In this document: piece by piece, positions 1 to 6,302 of the stretch
Layout of the letters: each line of letters opens with the position of its first letter
Position numbering within the stretch: position 1 is the first letter of the stretch
Assembly: GCA_017530465.1 (NCBI GenBank)
Contig: JAFXMJ010000088.1
Span: 1 to 6,965 of the forward strand
Length of the DNA stretch: 6,965 bases
Origin: Bacteroidales bacterium
Lineage (GTDB): Bacteria > Bacteroidota > Bacteroidia > Bacteroidales > UBA3824
Reading direction: 5' to 3'
Translations under genes and position numbers: made by a program
Notes under the pieces: generated by a model
Databases searched by the model: none
Seen by the model: the letters and a program-made list of their open reading frames with translations, nothing else
What the model was told of the DNA's origin: nothing

Positions 1-2724
1 ATCTCCACCTCCAACAACGGCGCAATGTCTTTTGCAGGTGTCAACAACCGCTACAACGCATTCCAAGTGGACGGCGCGATGAACAACGACGTATTTGGTC
101 TAACAGCCAACGGCTCCAACGGCGGACAGGCTGGCACTCAGCCGATTTCCATAGAGACACTCGACCAAATCCAAGTGAGCGTGGCTCCCTTTGACGTAAG
201 GCAGAGCGGATTCACCGGCGGCTCCATCAACGCCATCACCAAATCGGGCACCAACACCATTCACGGCAGCGTTTATTATGATTTTAATAATCAAAACCTC
301 ATCGGCAAACGCTACGAATTGATGAACGGCAAGAATAGCGAAAAATACGACGACGAATCAGAATACCGTCTGGGATTCACTCTCGGCGGCCCCATCGTCA
401 AAAACAAACTCTTCTTCTTCGCCAACTACGAACACACCGACAAGGAATATCCCAACAACTACGGACTCGGCTCGCCGGCGTCCAAAGTAGATGCCACCGA
501 AGCGCAAAAAATCCTCGACGTTCTCCAATCAAAAGGTTACAACGACAGCTTCTCCGACCTCGACAACTACACAAAATCCGACAAGGCTGGCATCAAGCTC
601 GATTGGAACATCAGCACAAAGCACAAGGCATCAGTAAGTTGGCGCATGGTAAATGCCAAACAACTCAGCGGCACAAGCTCCGCATCATACCTTGATTCCA
701 AGTCCTACGCCTACGACTTCTCGTCCAAGACCAACACCATCGCGGGCGAACTCCAAAGCCGTTTTAGCGACAAGGTATCCAACGAATTGAAAGCGTCATA
801 CGTAATGGTGCGCGACAAACGCGACCCCTACGGCATCGCGCCGATGATACAGGTAAACAACGTGGGCGGCGGCTCGGTAACATTCGGCACAGAACGCAGT
901 TCGGCAGCCAACGGCCTCGACCAAAACATCCTCACCATCACCGACAATCTCACAATCTACGCCGGCAAGCACACTCTCACCTTCGGCACTCACAACGAAT
1001 TTTACAAATTCAAAAACCTTTTCATCCAAGACCCATACGGCTCATACTATTTCTCATCGCCCGACGACTTCTACCAATTTGCAGACGGCGTGGCATCTTA
1101 CGAAAAAGACGGCAAGACATACAACACGCTCAGCCGCTACCGTTTTGGAATGGCAAACGAAAAAATCACCGGCTCCAAGCACTGGGCGGCACAATTTGGC
1201 GCAGCGCAGTTTGGCTTGTACGTTCAGGACAAGGTAATTATAAGCGACCGCTTCGACGTTACATATGGCCTCAGGATAGACATCCCCGTATTCTTCGACA
1301 CCCCCGCCGACAATGCCGACTTCAACACCTACGCTCAAAAAGTTGGCTGGAATGTAAAGACCAACCAAAAACTCAGCAGTGCACCGCTCTGGTCGCCCCG
1401 CGCAGGATTCCGTTACGAATTTGACGAGAAAGGCAACTTCACCCTCCGTGGCGGCATCGGCGTATTCTCTGGCAGGATTCCGTTTGTATGGCTCTCCAAC
1501 AGCTTCTCCAATACCGGCATACAACTCGTAACCTTCGACGAAAAGAAAAACCTCAGCAACGCCGTGTTGAGCGTCAATCCCAACGCACAGGAAACGATGT
1601 ACAGCACGCTCAGCGCATCAGGCAATCAGACTGTAAACGTTTTTGCCGACGACTTCAAATTTGCACAGAGCGTAAAATTCAACCTCGGCTTCGACTTCCA
1701 CCTTGGCGGCATCGACTGGACGGCAGAATGGTTGCTCTCCAAGGTGGTCAATGACGTAGTATATCGCAACTGGACACGCCACATGACTGGAAGCACATTC
1801 AAGCAAACATACGGTCTTGACTTCGACGACCGCCCGCTTATGAAAAGGCCCGATGAATCTGATGGTGTAACCGACGAATATTTTCTTCATACCCTCAGCA
1901 ATATGTACCTCCTCGACAACACCAGCAAGGGCTACTCCACAAGCCTCTCGCTCCGTGGCAGCAAGACCTTCAATTTTGGCCTCAACCTCTCGGCGTCCTA
2001 CACATTCACAAGGTCTAAGTCGGTCAACAACGGCAGTTCGAGCGTTGCTCAGTCCAACTATAACTACAACTACACACACTGCGATCCAAATAGGCCTGAA
2101 CTTGGATTCTCCGCCTACAACATTCCGCACCGCGTCACAGCATCGGCAACCTATGCCAAGGAATACGCAGGACATTGGAAATCCACCATCTCGCTCATCT
2201 ACACCGGAGTATCGGGCAACGCATACAGCATATATTATTATGGTGACATCAACGGCGACGGCTCCAATGAAAACGACCTGATTTTTATCCCGACCGACGC
2301 ACAGATAGACCAAATGAGCTTCAAGGCCAACGACAAATACACCGAAGACCAGCAACGCGCCAACTTGAAGGCGTGGATTGCATCGGAAGACTACTTGGCA
2401 GACCACAGGGGCGAATACTTCGAGCGTTACTCCGACAACGAGAAGTTTGAAAACCACTTCGACTTCCACTTTGCGCAGAGGTTCAGTTTCAAGGCTGGCA
2501 AACAGACCCACGCCATCGAATTGTCATTCGACGTGATGAACATCTCCAATATGTTTAGCGCAAAATGGGGACGCTACTCTGGCGGTTCGGGCTACTACTC
2601 GCCCATCACATACGCGGGCAACGGTCAGTATCAATTCCTCCATCCCGCCGACTACAACATGCGTTCCTACGCCGACTACTACTCCCGTTGGCGCGGACAG
2701 ATTGGCTTGAAATACATATTCTAA
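1..2724 (+). CDS. TonB-dependent receptor, Oar-like (5' end missing)
   Basis: Outer-membrane beta-barrel receptor, expected to import a large ligand using TonB energy; the ligand cannot be told from sequence. The reading frame is open from base 1, so the first Met (base 25) is internal and the true start lies upstream. Numbering from base 1, residues 11-85 are plug domain: the VDGA motif (23-26), NDVFGL (29-34), the APFDVRQ stretch, and TGGSINAITKSGTN (72-85), all typical of Oar/carboxypeptidase-regulatory-like TonB receptors. The rest alternates aromatic and polar residues as barrel strands do, with YVQDK and a GDINGDG loop (748-754). The protein ends in an aromatic-rich strand with terminal Phe, the usual barrel-assembly signal. 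907 residues are present. Full-length relatives are usually longer, so the signal peptide, the N-terminal regulatory-like domain and the TonB box are probably missing. The gene is closed by a terminator 19 bases after the stop. Confidence 0.93.
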   Translation: MSTSNNGAMSFAGVNNRYNAFQVDGAMNNDVFGLTANGSNGGQAGTQPISIETLDQIQVSVAPFDVRQSGFTGGSINAITKSGTNTIHGSVYYDFNNQNLIGKRYELMNGKNSEKYDDESEYRLGFTLGGPIVKNKLFFFANYEHTDKEYPNNYGLGSPASKVDATEAQKILDVLQSKGYNDSFSDLDNYTKSDKAGIKLDWNISTKHKASVSWRMVNAKQLSGTSSASYLDSKSYAYDFSSKTNTIAGELQSRFSDKVSNELKASYVMVRDKRDPYGIAPMIQVNNVGGGSVTFGTERSSAANGLDQNILTITDNLTIYAGKHTLTFGTHNEFYKFKNLFIQDPYGSYYFSSPDDFYQFADGVASYEKDGKTYNTLSRYRFGMANEKITGSKHWAAQFGAAQFGLYVQDKVIISDRFDVTYGLRIDIPVFFDTPADNADFNTYAQKVGWNVKTNQKLSSAPLWSPRAGFRYEFDEKGNFTLRGGIGVFSGRIPFVWLSNSFSNTGIQLVTFDEKKNLSNAVLSVNPNAQETMYSTLSASGNQTVNVFADDFKFAQSVKFNLGFDFHLGGIDWTAEWLLSKVVNDVVYRNWTRHMTGSTFKQTYGLDFDDRPLMKRPDESDGVTDEYFLHTLSNMYLLDNTSKGYSTSLSLRGSKTFNFGLNLSASYTFTRSKSVNNGSSSVAQSNYNYNYTHCDPNRPELGFSAYNIPHRVTASATYAKEYAGHWKSTISLIYTGVSGNAYSIYYYGDINGDGSNENDLIFIPTDAQIDQMSFKANDKYTEDQQRANLKAWIASEDYLADHRGEYFERYSDNEKFENHFDFHFAQRFSFKAGKQTHAIELSFDVMNISNMFSAKWGRYSGGSGYYSPITYAGNGQYQFLHPADYNMRSYADYYSRWRGQIGLKYIF

Positions 2725-2743
2725 GGCATTGGAATTGCCAACT

Positions 2744-2788
2744 AAAAAAATCACCGCCTTACAATATTAATAAGGCGGTGATTTTTTT
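2744..2788 (+). terminator. Rho-independent terminator after the TonB receptor
   Basis: A perfect 18-bp inverted repeat (2744-2761 with 2771-2788) encloses a 9-base loop. The GC-rich core is TCACCGCCTTA/TAAGGCGGTGA, flanked by seven A on the left and seven T on the right. Because the arms are symmetric it could also terminate transcription from the opposite strand, but no opposite-strand gene is visible here. Confidence 0.93.
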
Positions 2789-2809
2789 GTGTTTTTTCTC
2801 AAAAAAAAT

Positions 2810-2840
2810 TTTGCAGTTCCAAAAATATGTCATAACTTTG
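2810..2840 (+). promoter_or_regulatory. Bacteroidota-type promoter of rpmH
   Basis: A -33 element TTTG (2810-2813) and a -7 element TAACTTTG (2833-2840) are separated by 19 bases, matching the TTTG/TAnnTTTG consensus of the Bacteroidota primary sigma factor. A run of T and A tracts (2782-2812) lies just upstream and could act as an UP-like element. Transcription should begin a few bases after 2840, leaving a leader of about 80 bases before rpmH. Confidence 0.8.
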
Positions 2841-2928
2841 CCCCCCGAAAAGCATCAAAGCAAAATTGCGTTGACACGCTTTCCAACACGATAATAAAAA
2901 TAACAAAAACATTAATACATAAAAACAA

Positions 2929-3093
2929 ATGAAGCGTACATTCCAGCCTTCTATCAAGAAGCGCAAGCACAAGCACGGTTTTAGAGAGCGTATGAAGACC
3001 GCTAACGGTCGCAAGGTATTGGCCGCACGCCGCAGAAAAGGCAGAAAAAAACTTACCGTATCATCCGAGGCAAGATGCCAGGGACACTATTAG
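2929..3093 (+). CDS. rpmH: 50S ribosomal protein L34
   Basis: Small, highly basic protein of the large ribosomal subunit, 54 residues. The sequence begins MKRTFQPS, continues with KHGFRERM (15-22) and TANGRKVLAARRRKGRKKL (24-42), and reaches LTVS, which is the L34 signature end to end. The start is the only Met that gives the conserved N-terminus. There is no Shine-Dalgarno site; the ATG follows an A-rich stretch, as is usual in Bacteroidota. The last nine residues after LTVS (SEARCQGHY) extend past the end of E. coli L34 (46 residues) and are less basic than the tails I recall in other Bacteroidota. It has its own promoter upstream and a hairpin terminator downstream. Confidence 0.97.
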   Translation: MKRTFQPSIKKRKHKHGFRERMKTANGRKVLAARRRKGRKKLTVSSEARCQGHY

Positions 3094-3130
3094 GATTGTT
3101 CCAATCTCTAATACAGAAGGAGATTCAAAG

Positions 3131-3161
3131 CCCTCAATTCGTAGCGGGATTGGGGTTTTTT
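3131..3161 (+). terminator. Hairpin terminator after rpmH
   Basis: CCC (3131-3133), a bulged T, and CAATTC (3135-3140) pair with GGATTG (3147-3152) and GGG (3153-3155) around a six-base loop, followed by six T (3156-3161). This is a plausible intrinsic terminator, weaker than the other two because of the bulge and a G-T pair. I see no convincing promoter between it and the next gene, so some read-through may feed that gene. Confidence 0.72.
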
Positions 3162-3208
3162 GATTTATGCAACAACAATAAGAAAACTACAACACAAGAC
3201 ATCAGATA

Positions 3209-5323
3209 ATGGCAGTACTTTCATCCATCAGGAGCAGAGGCAAATTGATTGCAATATGCGTGGGTGGCGCGTTGCTCGCATTTGTGCTTGGCGACTTCAT
3301 CTCGTCGGGTGCAACCATATTCGGTGCGAGTCAGACCAAGGTGGGCGACATCAACGGCACTACGATAGACTATCAGCAACTTAGGGAGCAAATAGACGAA
3401 AAGGAAACCTACATAAAACTCCTCTACAACACCAGCGTTCTCGACAACGCAACCAGAGATGAGTTGACAGAGTCTATATGGGAGCGGGCGAAAATGGAAA
3501 ATACAATCCTCAAAAACGCCAACGACCAGGGCATCATCGTTACTGATGCCGAAGTAGCTCATCTCATCCAGACCGGACAAATAGGCAATAGCGTAATACG
3601 CCAGATTGCAACCGACCGCGAGACTGGTATGTACAACCCTCAGATAATTTCAGATTTCATCTCGCAGGGCGACAAAAACGGCACTTACCGTTTCCTGTGG
3701 CAGCACATGGAGGACGATTTCCGCACCGACAGGCAGGCTCAGAAGTACATCTCGATGGTGAGCGCAGGCCTCTATGTGACGACAGCCGAAGTGGAGCGCG
3801 AATTTGCCCAGAGGACACAAATCTCCGACATCAAGTATGTGGCTATCCCCTACTCCGACATCAAGGACGAGGAAGTGACCGTATCTGACGACAAGATTAA
3901 GGCCGTTTACAACGAAAACATCAAGCGTTACTACAACGCTGAGGAAACTCGTAGCATTGCCTACGTTGTATTCGACATCATCCCCTCCGAAAAAGACAGC
4001 GCAGATGCCTTGAAGGAAGCCGAAGCCGTAAAGAAAGGTCTCGAATCCTCCAAACCCGCTGATGTGGATTCATACGTAAAAGTCAATTCCAAATGCAAGG
4101 AAGACAATTTGCGTAGCTACTATAGCAAAGGAGAATTGGGCAATCCTACCCTCGACTCCATTATGTTTGCACAAGAGCCCGGCTATGTATATGGTCCTTA
4201 CAAGGAAGGCAAATACTACAAAGTAGCTCGCCTCACCGACAAGGCTATGCGTTCCGACTCCGTGCAGGTATCGCACTTGCTATTGCTCGCACAGAACCCC
4301 GCCGACACACTCAAGGTGAAGGCTAAAGCCGACAGCCTCCTGAACGTTTACAAATCGGGCATCGACTTCGGTGCGTTGGCTGCTCAATTCAGCGAAGACC
4401 AAGGTTCTGCATCTGATTCCGGCAAACTCGGCTGGGTGACAGACCGCACAGCTTTCGTACCTGAATTCTTGAACGGCTGCCTCAATACCGAAAAAGGCAA
4501 GACCACAATCGTAAAGACCACATACGGATACCACATCATAAAGGTAACCGACAAGACCGCCCCCAAGCAAAAGGTAGCTGTAGGTGTTGCATCGGTGGAC
4601 ATCGCCCCGAGCAAACAGACCAGGCAGACCGAATACGCCCGCGCAAGCGAATTTGCAGGTCGTAACAGGACACGCGAACAATTTGAAGAAGCAATCAAGG
4701 CTGAGAAACTCGTTCCCCGCGTTGCTGAACTCAATTCCAACACCAAGGGTCTCCCCAACATCAAAGACAGCCGTGATATAGTAAAGGACGTCTTCAACGA
4801 CGACAAGAACAAGTCGGTATCGGATGTATATGAAGCAGATGATCGATTCATCATCTACGTACTCACCGGCATCCAGCCCAAAGGCCCCAAGAGCATCAAC
4901 GCTGTTAAAAACGAAGTGTCCCGCATCGCTCTCAACGACGCAAAGGGCGACATGATTATCAGCAAGCTCGGCACAGTAAGCTCCGTGGAAGACGCAGCCA
5001 ACAAGATGGGCAAGGAAGTGGACAACGCAACTTCCATCCACCTCGATATGACGGCAATTCCCCGCTTAGGCATCGAACCCAAAGTAATCGCCGCAACAGC
5101 ATCGTTGCAGCAGGGTCAGACCTCAGCTCCCATAAAAGGCGAGGCAGGTGTTTACGTATTGCAGAATACATCCTACACCCCCGCACAGGCAATCCAGCCC
5201 ATCAATGTCACCACCGACAAGAAGATGATGGAGTTTGAGCTCAAAAACAGGGCATCCTACGAGGTTTACCGTTCGCTCATCGAACAAGCCAACATCACCG
5301 ACAACAGGGTGAAGTTCTTCTAA
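3209..5323 (+). CDS. ppiD: Membrane-anchored peptidyl-prolyl isomerase, PpiD/SurA class
   Basis: Predicted periplasmic folding chaperone and proline cis-trans isomerase fixed to the inner membrane. The N-terminus has basic residues (R8, R10, K12), then a hydrophobic segment at about 13-32, consistent with an uncleaved anchor with the N-terminus in the cytoplasm. Residues about 35-225 look like the SurA/PpiD N-terminal chaperone region. Residues about 352-446 form a parvulin rotamase domain: VSHLLL (354-359), FGALAAQFSED, SGKLGWV (404-410), and YGYHIIKV (439-446) are the family's hallmark segments. About 250 further residues follow; stretches near 540 and 635-650 (GQTSAPIKGEAGVYVL) resemble pieces of a second, degenerate parvulin fold. 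At 704 residues it is slightly longer than E. coli PpiD (623). The start at 3209 places the anchor correctly; there is no Shine-Dalgarno site. The symbol is assigned by architecture, and SurA-like naming would also be defensible. Confidence 0.88.
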   Translation: MAVLSSIRSRGKLIAICVGGALLAFVLGDFISSGATIFGASQTKVGDINGTTIDYQQLREQIDEKETYIKLLYNTSVLDNATRDELTESIWERAKMENTILKNANDQGIIVTDAEVAHLIQTGQIGNSVIRQIATDRETGMYNPQIISDFISQGDKNGTYRFLWQHMEDDFRTDRQAQKYISMVSAGLYVTTAEVEREFAQRTQISDIKYVAIPYSDIKDEEVTVSDDKIKAVYNENIKRYYNAEETRSIAYVVFDIIPSEKDSADALKEAEAVKKGLESSKPADVDSYVKVNSKCKEDNLRSYYSKGELGNPTLDSIMFAQEPGYVYGPYKEGKYYKVARLTDKAMRSDSVQVSHLLLLAQNPADTLKVKAKADSLLNVYKSGIDFGALAAQFSEDQGSASDSGKLGWVTDRTAFVPEFLNGCLNTEKGKTTIVKTTYGYHIIKVTDKTAPKQKVAVGVASVDIAPSKQTRQTEYARASEFAGRNRTREQFEEAIKAEKLVPRVAELNSNTKGLPNIKDSRDIVKDVFNDDKNKSVSDVYEADDRFIIYVLTGIQPKGPKSINAVKNEVSRIALNDAKGDMIISKLGTVSSVEDAANKMGKEVDNATSIHLDMTAIPRLGIEPKVIAATASLQQGQTSAPIKGEAGVYVLQNTSYTPAQAIQPINVTTDKKMMEFELKNRASYEVYRSLIEQANITDNRVKFF

Positions 5324-5350
5324 GTCTCATTTATAATAATTAATATAATA

Positions 5351-5393
5351 AAGAGGCGCGGCACACGAAACAATGTGGCTGCGCCTTTTTTTT
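5351..5393 (+). terminator. Rho-independent terminator after ppiD
   Basis: AGGCGC (5354-5359) pairs with GCGCCT (5381-5386). The stem continues inward through G-T, G-C and C-G pairs, a bulged A, and CAC/GTG, around a loop at about 5367-5374. Eight T (5386-5393) follow. It begins 27 bases after the ppiD stop. Confidence 0.9.
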
Positions 5394-5424
5394 GCTTACG
5401 TGGGTCAACTTGATAAAAAAAATG

Positions 5425-5454
5425 TTACATAATGACAAAAAGTTTTTAACTTTG
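5425..5454 (+). promoter_or_regulatory. Bacteroidota-type promoter of the hydrolase unit
   Basis: The -7 element TAACTTTG (5447-5454) is identical to that of the rpmH promoter. The -33 element is weaker: TTAC (5425-5428), 18 bases upstream, with no full TTTG. Transcription should start around 5460, about 25 bases before the hydrolase ATG, and would also cover the Mur-ligase-like gene. Confidence 0.68.
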
Positions 5455-5484
5455 CACGATGAAACAAACACACCGCGTACAACA

Positions 5485-6243
5485 ATGGAAAACATCATAA
5501 ATATCAACGGCGTTAATATCCGCTACAAGACCACCGGCGAGGGCGACGACGTGTTGCTCCTGCACGGATGGGGTTGCAACATAGAGATTTGGAAGCCAAT
5601 ACAGGACGGTCTCTCTAAGACGCACCGCGTAACGGCTATCGACTTTCCCGGATTTGGACAGAGCCAAGAGCCGCCCGAAGTGTGGGGCGTGGAGCAATAT
5701 ACACAATGCACGGAGCAGTTGATAGAGCAATTGCAACTAAAAAAACCTACCCTCATCGGCCACTCTTTCGGCGGAAGGGTTTCGATTTTGCTTGCATCGC
5801 GCAATAATTATGTCGGCAAAGTGATACTCACCGACGCGGCGGGCGTCAAGCCTCAAAGCACAAAAATATCCGTATCGAGGATATTCTCCAAACTCAAAAA
5901 GGTGTCAACAAAAATAATCGGCGAGGCGGCAACTGAAAAACTTGTGCGCCCCTTCGTCAATTCATTGGCATCGGAGGACTACAAAAACGCATCGGGCGTA
6001 ATGAAGGAAGTGCTCAAAAAAGTGGTTGACGAAGACCTCCAACACGTAATGCCGTCCATCAAGGCCCCGACATTGCTCATTTGGGGTGCCAACGACACCG
6101 CCACACCAGTAGCCGACGCACAGATAATGGAAAAACTTATCCCCGACGCAGGTCTTGTGGTGATGCCAGGCTGCACCCACTTCGCATTTTTGGAAAACTC
6201 GCCGTTTTTCCTCACAGTGGCAGAAAACTTCTTAAAGAGTTGA
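5485..6243 (+). CDS. Alpha/beta hydrolase
   Basis: Cytoplasmic serine hydrolase of the alpha/beta fold, 252 residues, with no signal peptide or membrane segment. The oxyanion-hole motif HGWG is at 27-30, and a DFPGFGQS strand-loop at 53-60. The nucleophile elbow GHSFGG (92-97) has Ser94; Asp204 in WGANDTATPV and His232 in GCTHFAFLE complete the triad. The region about 120-190 between core strands is the lid. The substrate is not evident; esterases, C-C bond hydrolases and haloperoxidase-like enzymes share this pattern. I chose the ATG at 5485 because the frame's upstream extension runs through the promoter's -7 element and into the ppiD terminator, and because the protein then begins directly with the first beta strand. 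A Mur-ligase-like gene follows after 59 bases without an intervening terminator, so co-transcription and a shared pathway are likely. Confidence 0.9.
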   Translation: MENIININGVNIRYKTTGEGDDVLLLHGWGCNIEIWKPIQDGLSKTHRVTAIDFPGFGQSQEPPEVWGVEQYTQCTEQLIEQLQLKKPTLIGHSFGGRVSILLASRNNYVGKVILTDAAGVKPQSTKISVSRIFSKLKKVSTKIIGEAATEKLVRPFVNSLASEDYKNASGVMKEVLKKVVDEDLQHVMPSIKAPTLLIWGANDTATPVADAQIMEKLIPDAGLVVMPGCTHFAFLENSPFFLTVAENFLKS

Positions 6244-6251
6244 GTTTTTAA

Positions 6252-6278
6252 ACCACGGAAAACACTGAAAACACGGAA
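6252..6278. repeat. Three tandem 9-bp units between hydrolase and Mur ligase genes
   Basis: Three adjacent units, ACCACGGAA (6252-6260), AACACTGAA (6261-6269) and AACACGGAA (6270-6278), differ at only one or two positions. They fill nearly half of the 59-base gap. Their role is unknown. Confidence 0.8.
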
Positions 6279-6302
6279 TTTATTTAAGCAAATAGGTAGA
6301 TA

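Noticed and set aside
1618..2511. 297-codon open frame on the minus strand
   Set aside because: It lies entirely antisense to the TonB receptor, gives a Val/Cys-rich low-complexity translation with no recognisable motif, and is explained by the codon bias of the plus-strand gene.
2565..2894. 109-codon plus-strand frame across the end of the receptor gene
   Set aside because: It overlaps the receptor in another frame and runs through the terminator and the rpmH promoter, so it cannot be a real gene.
3091..3098. TAGGATTG as a possible -7 element for ppiD
   Set aside because: It misses the TAnnTTTG consensus at one core base and has no TTTG element at the right distance upstream.
4280..5041. 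253-codon open frame on the minus strand
   Set aside because: Antisense to the PpiD-like gene, with a Cys/Val/Phe-rich translation and no family signature; the plus strand carries the clear parvulin domain.
6281..6294. Small hairpin TATTT/AAATA just before the Mur ligase start
   Set aside because: Only five A-T pairs with a four-base loop and no T-run after it; too weak to call a terminator or regulatory structure.
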